Source of the DNA: Deltaproteobacteria bacterium | GTDB lineage: Bacteria; Desulfobacterota; Syntrophia; Syntrophales; UBA2192 | Reading direction: 5' to 3' | Length of the DNA: 8,495 nucleotides | NCBI GenBank assembly: GCA_026388445.1 | Contig: JAPLJU010000113.1 | Span: 1 to 8,495, forward strand | Part shown: positions 1 through 5,351 of the stretch, one piece after another | How positions within the stretch are numbered: the first letter of the stretch is position 1 | Layout of the letters: every line of letters starts with the position of its first letter | The notes under the pieces: generated by a model | The model's database searches: none | Told to the model about the DNA's origin: nothing | Seen by the model: the letters and a program-made list of their open reading frames with translations, nothing else | Translations under genes and position numbers: made by a program

Positions 1-323
1 CCGATGACCCCGGCTCCAAGACGAAAGGCGGAGAGCTGGGTTACTTCCCCCGGGGCAACATGGTGCCGGAATTCGAGAATGCGGCTTTTAATCTGAAGCC
101 GGGTGATATCAGTGACGTCATCGAAACGCCTTACGGATATCATATCATCAAGGTCGAGGACAAAAAGGCGGCGGAAATGCCGGCTTTTGACAGCATCAAG
201 GAGCAAGTGAGGTCCAAGGCCACTCAGGCCGCAGAGCAGAAAAAGATTAATGAGTTCATCGAAAAGGCCAAGAAAGAAACGAAGGCGACGATCTATTCCC
301 AATCGAAAGAAAAAAAGAAGTAA
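1..323 (+). CDS. Parvulin-type peptidyl-prolyl cis-trans isomerase (PpiC/SurA-like), C-terminal fragment
   Basis: This is the 3' end of a gene that begins before the window. The reading frame starts at base 3, giving 106 visible residues and a TAA at 321-323. Visible residues 6-24 hold the parvulin core (KGGELGYF then MVPEF). Residues 42-51 are TPYGYHIIKV, the classic last strand of the PpiC rotamase fold with its conserved His. Proteins of this family isomerise X-Pro bonds, usually as periplasmic or lipoprotein folding factors. Any signal peptide and N-terminal chaperone domain are outside the window, so SurA-, PrsA- and PpiD-like types cannot be separated. The last 50 or so residues form a Lys/Glu/Ala-rich helix ending in a run of lysines, as is common after the rotamase domain. 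The internal ATG at 60 lies within the conserved domain and is not a real start. Confidence 0.93.
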   Translation, partial: DDPGSKTKGGELGYFPRGNMVPEFENAAFNLKPGDISDVIETPYGYHIIKVEDKKAAEMPAFDSIKEQVRSKATQAAEQKKINEFIEKAKKETKATIYSQSKEKKK

Positions 324-335
324 CGCGATATCAGA

Positions 336-353
336 ATTTCTCTCGAGAGAGAT
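336..353. repeat. Short palindrome downstream of the isomerase gene
   Basis: The twelve bases 339-350 (TCTCTCGAGAGA) form a perfect palindrome. Allowing one G-T pair, the symmetry extends to 336-353. It starts 12 bp after the isomerase stop codon. A second perfect palindrome, CCTTCGAAGG, lies at 367-376. There is no T-tract after either, so they are not convincing terminators. They could be protein-binding dyads or RNA processing or stability hairpins; the sequence does not decide. Confidence 0.35.
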
Positions 354-391
354 GTTATAAGGCGGCCCTTCGAAGGAGGAGCGCAAAGGGG

Positions 392-417
392 GATGTCTTA
401 TGACATCTTTTCTTTTT
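392..417 (+). terminator. Probable rho-independent terminator or attenuator before the ABC operon
   Basis: GATGTC (392-397) and GACATC (402-407) form a perfect 6-bp stem closed by the tetraloop TTAT. TTTTCTTTTT (408-417) follows. The four G residues just before the stem can wobble-pair with the first Ts, lengthening the hairpin. The position fits termination of the isomerase transcript, 69 bp after its stop and 40 bp before the next start. No convincing promoter was seen between this hairpin and the ABC ATPase start. The ABC operon may therefore depend on read-through, making this an attenuator, or on a promoter not recognised here. The stem is short and only moderately GC-rich, so strength is uncertain. 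Confidence 0.6.
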
Positions 418-457
418 CTGCTGCAACTCGGGACGCGAAGAGCCGGGGAGCGTTCTC

Positions 458-1369
458 TTGGATTTTGTCATTGAAGCGCAAGGTCTGAAAAAAACTTTTG
501 GCCCCTTCGTCGCGGTTGACGGGATCTCCTTTGGTGTTTCCCGTGGCGAGTGTTTCGGACTCCTTGGCCCGAATGGCGCGGGCAAGACATCAACGATCCG
601 GATGATCTACGGGTTCTCGCCCCGGACGGCGGGAAGCCTGAAGATTTTCGGACTCGGGATCGACGAGGGGCTCCGGCAGATCAAGTCCCGCATCGGTGTC
701 TGCCAGCAGGAAAACAGTCTCGACACTGAATTGACGGTGCTTCAGAATCTGGAAGTCTTTGCCAGCTATTTCGACATTGAACCGTCTTCGGCCCGCCGGC
801 GCGCGGAGGACCTGCTCAAGTTCATTGCCCTGGAGCAACGCCGGGATGCCCCCGTGATAGAGCTTTCCGGGGGCCTCATGCGGCGGTTGATGCTCGCCCG
901 CGCCCTCATCAACAACCCCCAGCTTCTCATCCTCGACGAACCCACGACGGGTCTCGACCCTCAGTCCCGGCATCAGATCTGGAATCGCCTGGAGGAATTG
1001 CGCGCTGGAGGCCTCACGATTCTGCTCACGACCCACTACATGGAAGAGGCCTCCCGGCTCTGCGATCGCCTCATCATCATGGATCACGGCCGTATCCTCG
1101 TCGAAGGGAAGCCGGTGGACCTCGTCCGGCAGTATGCCGGGCGTGACGTGATTGAGGTCTCTGAGCCGACCGACCGCCTGAGATCTTTCATCTCATCGAA
1201 GGGGCTGCCCCACGACGACCTGGGCCATCGCCTGATCATCTACTGTGACAACCGGGACCAGATCTACGGCGAGATCAGCAGCCAATACTGTCAGGAGGGC
1301 TGCATCTTGCGCATGGCCACGCTGGAGGATGTCTTTCTGAAACTCACGGGAAGGGAACTGCGGGAATGA
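458..1369 (+). CDS. ABC-2 type exporter, ATP-binding subunit (NodI/DrrA-like)
   Basis: This 303-residue ABC ATPase powers the permease encoded next, acting at the cytoplasmic face of the inner membrane. All hallmark motifs are present: Walker A GPNGAGKT (residues 37-44), Q-loop CQQEN (82-86), signature LSGGLMRRL (136-144), Walker B LLILDEP (156-162), D-loop GLD (165-167) and the switch His (193). The length, the signature and a C-terminal extension of about 90 residues after the nucleotide-binding core resemble the NodI branch of ABC-2 exporter ATPases. The start is TTG at 458, chosen because GGGGAG (445-450) sits at good spacing, the protein begins just before the first strand, and an in-frame stop at 401-403 leaves no ATG or GTG upstream. 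The stop overlaps the permease start (ATGA), indicating translational coupling. The substrate is unknown. A rhizobial Nod-factor role is not implied, since no nod genes are nearby. Confidence 0.93.
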   Translation: MDFVIEAQGLKKTFGPFVAVDGISFGVSRGECFGLLGPNGAGKTSTIRMIYGFSPRTAGSLKIFGLGIDEGLRQIKSRIGVCQQENSLDTELTVLQNLEVFASYFDIEPSSARRRAEDLLKFIALEQRRDAPVIELSGGLMRRLMLARALINNPQLLILDEPTTGLDPQSRHQIWNRLEELRAGGLTILLTTHYMEEASRLCDRLIIMDHGRILVEGKPVDLVRQYAGRDVIEVSEPTDRLRSFISSKGLPHDDLGHRLIIYCDNRDQIYGEISSQYCQEGCILRMATLEDVFLKLTGRELRE

Positions 1370-2157
1370 CAAGACAAGGGCCCTTCAGGATCTCGAGGCG
1401 TTTTCTCCACGTCTGGAAGAGAAACCTCACGATTTACAGGAAAAACTGGAAGATCAGCTTTCTTCCGCCGCTTCTGGAGCCCCTTTTCTACCTTCTGGCC
1501 TTCGGGGTAGGGTTGAACGCCCTCGTCGGAAGCATTCAATATCGGGGCACCGAGATATCCTACATCGCCTTCATCGCCCCGGCTCTCATTTCCATCAATA
1601 TCATGTACAACGCCTTCTTCGAGACGACCTACTCGTCCTTCGTTCGCATGTACTACCAAAAAACCTTTGACGCCATGATGGCCACCCCCCTTTTCGTGGA
1701 CGAGATCATCACAGGCGAGATCTTCTGGGGTGCGACAAAATCCGTGATTGCAACGCTGATCATGCAGGGCGTCATCAGCCTCTTCGGACTCATCGATTAT
1801 CCCGCAGGCCTTCTCATCATCCCCTTGAGCTTTCTCGGCGGCATGGCCTTCGCGGCCATCGGCATGTATTTCACATCCATCGTGGCCCAAATCGACATCT
1901 TCAACCTGCCCATATTCCTCTTCATCACCCCGATGTTCCTCTTCAGCGGGACCTTCTTCCCCCTGGAGACGCTTCCCGCCTGGGCACAGCAGCTCTCCCT
2001 CCTCTTCCCCCTGACACACCTCGTGAGCCTGGTCCGGGCCCTTGCCTTCGGCGTGATCGAGCCGGCCCTTGCCCTGAATGTTCTCTACCTCATCGTTTTC
2101 ACGCTCGTTTTTTTCCCCTGGAGCCTTGTCAAGATGCAAAGGCGTCTCATCAAGTAA
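1366..2157 (+). CDS. ABC-2 type exporter, permease subunit (NodJ-like)
   Basis: This 263-residue inner-membrane protein is the transmembrane partner of the preceding ATPase, which its ATG overlaps by four bases. I count about six hydrophobic segments, near residues 31-52, 64-84, 121-142, 147-170, 178-198 and 228-251, the standard ABC-2 permease layout. Family-typical features are ATPLFVDEIITGEIFWG (106-122), which lies in the region thought to contact the ATPase, and FLFSGTFFPLETLPAW (191-206) before the last helices. The N-terminus is basic and aromatic (residues 8-29) and should be cytoplasmic. The length is close to the NodJ type (about 260 residues). One copy per operon implies a homodimer with two ATPases. 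What it exports cannot be read from the sequence; lipids, polysaccharide precursors or drugs are known in the superfamily. Confidence 0.92.
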   Translation: MTRQGPFRISRRFLHVWKRNLTIYRKNWKISFLPPLLEPLFYLLAFGVGLNALVGSIQYRGTEISYIAFIAPALISINIMYNAFFETTYSSFVRMYYQKTFDAMMATPLFVDEIITGEIFWGATKSVIATLIMQGVISLFGLIDYPAGLLIIPLSFLGGMAFAAIGMYFTSIVAQIDIFNLPIFLFITPMFLFSGTFFPLETLPAWAQQLSLLFPLTHLVSLVRALAFGVIEPALALNVLYLIVFTLVFFPWSLVKMQRRLIK

Positions 2158-2219
2158 TCCCGGTCTCGAATAAACACCCTCCATTTCAGGATCCCCCTTT
2201 CAAAACCCATGGGATCACC

Positions 2220-2246
2220 TTGGCATGAAAATTGTTTAAATATAAT
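2220..2246 (+). promoter_or_regulatory. Composite promoter: sigma-54-like -24/-12 overlapping a sigma-70-like -35/-10
   Basis: Two readings share the same bases. First, TGGCAT (2221-2226), five bases, then TTGTT (2232-2236) matches the sigma-54 pattern TGGCAC-N5-TTGCW with correct spacing, but with T instead of C in the -12 element. Second, TTGGCA (2220-2225), 15 bases, then TATAAT (2241-2246) matches sigma-70 with a perfect -10 but a short spacer. The predicted starts are about 2247 or 2253, leaving a 5' leader of roughly 40-45 bases before the ATG at 2292. An inverted repeat GATCCC (2190-2195)/GGGATC (2211-2216) lies immediately upstream. Which sigma factor is used cannot be decided here, but both readings place a promoter just before the MinD-like gene. 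Confidence 0.6.
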
Positions 2247-2291
2247 GCGGATCAGTGTCTCGAAAGATTTCTGACAGCGCTTTTTAAGACC

Positions 2292-3275
2292 ATGAACGGC
2301 GAAGACAGTTTTATCAATAACATATGGCCCATCGGGGGCGGCAAAGGCGGATCGGGAAAGACCTTCCTGACGGGGAGCCTGGGACTGCTCCTGGCTCGTC
2401 AGGGTCTCAGAACCCTTTTGATCGACGCCGATCTTGGCGCCGCCAACCTCCACACGGTCATCGGCGTTGCCCACCCGGGACGGTCGCTTTCCGACTTCGT
2501 TAACAAGAAGGTCGAGACCCTGGAGGATGCGGTGACGAAGACACCCGTTCCCAACCTCTACTTCATCAGCGGCGCCGGGGACAACCTCGATATGGCCAAC
2601 CTGGTCCACACACAGAAGATGAGGCTCCTGCGGGCCATTTCAAAGCTTCCTTACGAGCACATCCTTCTGGACCTCGGGGCCGGCACCTCCTTCAACACCA
2701 TCGACTTTTTCCTGATCTCCAACACGGGTATTTTCATCACGACACCCGAACCGACGTCGATCGAGAACGTTTACCGTCTCATCCGCTCAGTATATTTAAG
2801 AAAAATCAGGCAGGTGCTCCGGGAGGAGGCTTTCCGGGAACTCCTTCAGGAAGCGGTCATGCGATCCAATGGATCATCGGCCAAAAACCCCGAAGACCTG
2901 CTCCGTATTCTCAAGGACTGTGATCCCGTCCAGGGGGGACTCCTCGAAGAATCGCTGCGGGACTTCCGGTTCAAGCTCGTTCTCAACCAGCTGCGCAAAC
3001 AGGACAATCACCAGATCGGGACGCTCATCTGCAGGATATGTGAGAAACACCTGGGGCTCCGGGTCCACTTCCTGGGCAACATCCTGCACGACGACCGCGT
3101 TCACGACGCTGTATGCCGGAAGGTCAGCTTTCTCGAAAAGTACCCCTACACCCAGACGGCTACGGATCTTCGGGAATTCTGCCACCGTTTCCTGACCGAC
3201 CGCGAAGAAAATCCCCCGGTGGGACCTTCCATCGAAAAGACGAAGGCCGAAATCCTGATGACCGCAAACTGCTGA
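2292..3275 (+). CDS. MinD/FlhG-like P-loop ATPase (ParA/MinD superfamily)
   Basis: This 327-residue deviant-Walker ATPase belongs to the MinD/FlhG/Mrp group, whose members dimerise on ATP and position other cell components. Motifs seen are the deviant Walker A KGGSGKT (residues 18-24), the switch I region LLIDADLGAANL (42-53) and the Walker B-type strand ILLDLGAGTSFNTIDFF (124-140). The base-recognition segment TTPEPTSIENVYR lies at about 150-162. A helical, charged insertion of about 60 residues follows near 165-225, and a FlhG-like tail ends with an FLEKYPYTQTA-type segment. I see no clear MinD-type C-terminal amphipathic membrane-targeting helix. The ATG at 2292 is preferred over the in-frame TTG at 2232, because that TTG falls inside the promoter and upstream of both predicted transcription starts. 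The Shine-Dalgarno before 2292 is weak. The next gene starts 4 bp after this stop, so the two are co-transcribed. No flagellar genes are adjacent, so FlhG function is not established. Confidence 0.88.
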   Translation: MNGEDSFINNIWPIGGGKGGSGKTFLTGSLGLLLARQGLRTLLIDADLGAANLHTVIGVAHPGRSLSDFVNKKVETLEDAVTKTPVPNLYFISGAGDNLDMANLVHTQKMRLLRAISKLPYEHILLDLGAGTSFNTIDFFLISNTGIFITTPEPTSIENVYRLIRSVYLRKIRQVLREEAFRELLQEAVMRSNGSSAKNPEDLLRILKDCDPVQGGLLEESLRDFRFKLVLNQLRKQDNHQIGTLICRICEKHLGLRVHFLGNILHDDRVHDAVCRKVSFLEKYPYTQTATDLREFCHRFLTDREENPPVGPSIEKTKAEILMTANC

Positions 3276-3279
3276 GCCC

Positions 3280-3948
3280 ATGAAATCCTTCGAAGAACAA
3301 AATTATTACGAAATGCTGGATCTGACGACTTCGGCCTCTCCCTTCGACATTCGACACGCTTACAAAACGGCCCTCCAGATCTACGGCGACGATGCGCCCG
3401 CCAGCTACTCCTTTTTCTCACGGGACGAACGGGCCGGGATCCTCGCCAACCTGGAAAGGGCCTTCCTGACCCTCATCAGCGACCAGGGCCGGATAGAGTA
3501 CGACCGATCGCTCATTACGGCAGGCCTCATGCAGGAAAACGAGCAGTACCGAAGTGCCCCTAAAAAACCGATCCCTCTCTTCGATCTGGAGGAGACCGGT
3601 AACGTCACCCGAATGGTCTTCCCCCACACGGAAAAGGCGATTATCCCGCCGGCGGAGTTTCCCGTTATCCGGGACATCATGTCGAAAGATTCCCTTACCG
3701 GGCAGGACCTCAGGTGCATCCGGATGGAACTCGGCATCTCCCTGGAACAGATTGCCGAGATTATCAAAGTCCGCCGGGGACTTTTGACCGCTATCGAAGA
3801 GGACCGCTGCGAAGAGCTCCCCTCGATGCTCCATCTGAAGAGCTTCCTCAGGGCCTACGCGGAGTACCTTCGACTGGACTCCAACGAAGTTGCAGCGCGA
3901 TATCTGAAGCAGGTATCGGGGGGATTACAGAGGGCAAAAGAGTCATAA
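3280..3948 (+). CDS. J-domain-like / RodZ-type helix-turn-helix fusion protein
   Basis: This 222-residue protein has two recognisable parts. Residues 8-78 resemble a DnaJ J-domain: NYYEMLDL at the start, a helix-II-like DIRHAYKTAL (23-32) and a closing helix ending in GRIEYDRSL (70-78). The HPD tripeptide that activates DnaK is absent; the loop reads IYGDDAP (34-40). After a linker (about 80-135), residues 139-210 form a helix-turn-helix of the RodZ/HTH_25 type, with LGISLEQIAEIIKV (161-174) and LHLKSFLRAYAEYLRLD (184-200). Unlike RodZ, no transmembrane segment follows; the protein stops about 12 residues after the domain, so it should be cytosolic. It begins 4 bp after the MinD-like gene with almost no Shine-Dalgarno, suggesting translational coupling and a functional pair. 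In RodZ this domain binds MreB; in other proteins the fold binds DNA. Which applies here is unknown. Confidence 0.82.
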   Translation: MKSFEEQNYYEMLDLTTSASPFDIRHAYKTALQIYGDDAPASYSFFSRDERAGILANLERAFLTLISDQGRIEYDRSLITAGLMQENEQYRSAPKKPIPLFDLEETGNVTRMVFPHTEKAIIPPAEFPVIRDIMSKDSLTGQDLRCIRMELGISLEQIAEIIKVRRGLLTAIEEDRCEELPSMLHLKSFLRAYAEYLRLDSNEVAARYLKQVSGGLQRAKES

Positions 3949-4024
3949 CCACGACCGCCCCTCAACCCCCTTCGACCGGGGACGCCGTCTCAGAGCCGTA
4001 AGAAAAACAATACATTAGAGAGAC

Positions 4025-4062
4025 AAAAAGCCTTTTTGCCCGCCGGCCGGAGGCTTCTTTTT
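4025..4062 (+). terminator. Rho-independent terminator after the MinD-like/J-HTH unit
   Basis: AAGCCT (4028-4033) pairs perfectly with AGGCTT (4051-4056). The 17-base loop is GC-rich and can fold further through CCGGCCGG. CTTTTT follows at 4057-4062. The run of As before the stem (4025-4029) can pair with the Ts, so it could work on both strands. It lies 77 bp past the J-HTH stop and only 2 bp before the -35 box of the next promoter, cleanly separating the two transcription units. Confidence 0.82.
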
Positions 4063-4064
4063 GT

Positions 4065-4093
4065 TTGACACCCCCGTTCCTATTACCTATACT
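4065..4093 (+). promoter_or_regulatory. Strong sigma-70-type promoter of the GpsA-like gene
   Basis: TTGACA (4065-4070) is a perfect -35 box. After exactly 17 bases comes TATACT (4088-4093), one base from the -10 consensus. The predicted start is about 4100, leaving a leader of roughly 29 bases before the TTG start at 4129. A housekeeping, fairly strong promoter is expected. It stands right behind a terminator, so this gene is its own unit. Confidence 0.82.
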
Positions 4094-4097
4094 TCCT

Positions 4098-4119
4098 CGG
4101 TAAATTCCGATTTTTACCG
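4098..4119 (+). promoter_or_regulatory. Inverted repeat at the transcription start, overlapping the Shine-Dalgarno
   Basis: CGGTAAA (4098-4104) and TTTACCG (4113-4119) are perfect 7-base inverted arms around an 8-base loop. The predicted transcript starts at about 4100, so most of the hairpin would form at the extreme 5' end of the mRNA. The 3' arm ends on the first G of the Shine-Dalgarno GGAG (4119-4122). It could stabilise the 5' end, modulate ribosome access, or act in DNA as an operator straddling +1. The perfect arms are clear; the function is inferred. Confidence 0.5.
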
Positions 4120-4128
4120 GAGAATCCA

Positions 4129-5319
4129 TTGGATACGAGCAAGGTTGCCATCATCGGCCCCGGTAGACTGGGGACGGCCCTCGCCTACATGCTGGGCAGG
4201 GATAACAAGAAGGTGACGATCTATTACCACGATGCCGAGCTCTGCCGTCAGATCAACGAGGAGCACTTGAACCCGAAGCACCTGACGGAGGATCTGGTAA
4301 AACTCTGCGGGGGCATGGACAGCGTCCCGAGACTGACACCCGATGTGACAGCGACCAACGACCTGGAACAGGTCGTTTACGAAAATGATTTCATTTTCCT
4401 CGCCATCACCATGAACCGGCTGGCTGAATTTCTCGACTATCTGAGGCCGCTCATCGGGAAGAAGCGGGGAAAGACCTACCTCCTCTCCCCCATCAAGGGC
4501 CTCGTTTCGGACGAAAAGACAAAAGAGCTCATCACCCCCTCGCAGATGATCAAGGGGGACCTCTTTCACCTCACGCACAAGTTCAAGGTCGTCGTCATCG
4601 GGGGACCTTTTTTCGACGTGGACATTGCCTTGGGCAAGCCCGTGTGCCTGACGGTGGCGGGGCCGAGGCTGCTCAGCAAGGTCGTCCGGAAGGAAATCCT
4701 GCGGTTGAACCGTCAGGAACTGACCTCCTATTACAACTTCGATGTCGTCGGCATCGAGGCCTGCGGAGCCCTCAAGAACATCGCGGCGAACATCAAGGGG
4801 GTTACGGACTCTCTCAACCTCGGCAGTTCCATGCCGGGAACGATCTTCGCCCGCTCGGGTGTGGAAATTCGCGCGCTGTGCTCGATCCTCGGGGGGAGCT
4901 TCCAGGCTTTTTACAGCCAGGCAGGCGTGGGGGACCTCTACGTCACCATCTCATCCATCGCGAGCAAGAACTACCGTTACGGCAAGTTCTACTACGAACT
5001 CTATGATGGGAGACCCATCCAGACCAACATGCACGTGCTCCAGAGAATCGACGGCACACCTGAAGGGCCCAATACCATCCGGAACGTGTACAAGTACCTG
5101 GACAAGAAGAACATGTACAGTCCCCTCTTCTCCTGCGCCTACCACCTCTTCAACGAGAGGATCCAAAAGGAAGAGTTTAAGGAAAAGATCATTGAGTCGA
5201 TTCAGTTCGATCGTAGAAACAAGGAATACATCGGGCCCGTCTCAAGACTTCTCTATCGGATATTCCCGAACTGGTGGTACCGCCGGAACCGGGGCATATC
5301 GTCCTACTTCGAGACCTGA
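4129..5319 (+). CDS. Divergent NAD(P)-dependent glycerol-3-phosphate dehydrogenase-like protein (GpsA family)
   Basis: GpsA-family enzymes interconvert dihydroxyacetone phosphate and sn-glycerol 3-phosphate in the cytosol, supplying the backbone for phospholipids. An N-terminal Rossmann fold has GPGRLGTALA (residues 10-19). SPIKG (120-124) supplies the first active-site Lys, GGP (158-160) follows, and ACGALKN (211-217) carries the second catalytic Lys at 216. VGDLYVT (267-273) retains the conserved Asp and Thr, and EGPNTI (312-317) matches the late EGxxT motif. At the usual S-R-N phosphate-binding site it reads S-K-N (279-281). It is 396 residues, against about 330-340 for typical GpsA, with extra sequence at the C-terminus that is basic and aromatic (361-396, including FPNWWYRRNRG). 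The start is TTG at 4129 with GGAG (4119-4122) well spaced; the next Met falls after the Rossmann motif. It is a single-gene unit by its promoter and terminator context. Family assignment is secure, but the exact substrate is not. Confidence 0.85.
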   Translation: MDTSKVAIIGPGRLGTALAYMLGRDNKKVTIYYHDAELCRQINEEHLNPKHLTEDLVKLCGGMDSVPRLTPDVTATNDLEQVVYENDFIFLAITMNRLAEFLDYLRPLIGKKRGKTYLLSPIKGLVSDEKTKELITPSQMIKGDLFHLTHKFKVVVIGGPFFDVDIALGKPVCLTVAGPRLLSKVVRKEILRLNRQELTSYYNFDVVGIEACGALKNIAANIKGVTDSLNLGSSMPGTIFARSGVEIRALCSILGGSFQAFYSQAGVGDLYVTISSIASKNYRYGKFYYELYDGRPIQTNMHVLQRIDGTPEGPNTIRNVYKYLDKKNMYSPLFSCAYHLFNERIQKEEFKEKIIESIQFDRRNKEYIGPVSRLLYRIFPNWWYRRNRGISSYFET

Positions 5320-5337
5320 GGGATCTTCGCTCTCAGG
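5315..5337. repeat. Inverted repeat spanning the dehydrogenase stop, between convergent genes
   Basis: CCTGAG (5315-5320) and CTCAGG (5332-5337) are perfect 6-base arms with an 11-base loop; the first arm contains the TGA stop at 5317-5319. It lies in the 32-bp gap between two convergent genes, where a bidirectional terminator would be expected. No T-tract follows on either strand, so it is at best a weak or factor-assisted terminator. Confidence 0.35.
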
Positions 5338-5351
5338 CCGGTCTGCGCGGT

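Noticed and set aside
393..488. A 31-codon open frame beginning ATG at 393, after an AAGGAGG-like sequence
   Set aside because: The spacing from AAGGAGG is too long (about 13 bases), the ATG lies inside the terminator stem, and the frame overlaps the ABC ATPase start. A leader peptide is not excluded but is not supported.
1291..2184. A long minus-strand open frame (297 codons) opposite the ABC permease
   Set aside because: Its translation is low-complexity Glu/Gly/Asp/His-rich sequence, as expected from the antisense of a hydrophobic membrane protein, and the plus strand has a clear permease there.
2190..2216. GATCCC/GGGATC inverted repeat as a sigma-54 activator site
   Set aside because: It abuts the -24 element, whereas enhancer-binding sites usually lie about 80-150 bp upstream, and the arms are short. 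It is mentioned only as context.
2232..2291. In-frame TTG at 2232 as the start of the MinD-like ATPase
   Set aside because: The TTG is part of the promoter's -12-like element and precedes both predicted transcription starts, and the added 20 residues match nothing expected before the P-loop.
3967..3981. CCCC/GGGG hairpin just after the J-HTH gene as a terminator
   Set aside because: Only four pairs and no T-tract; the hairpin at 4025-4062 is a far better terminator.
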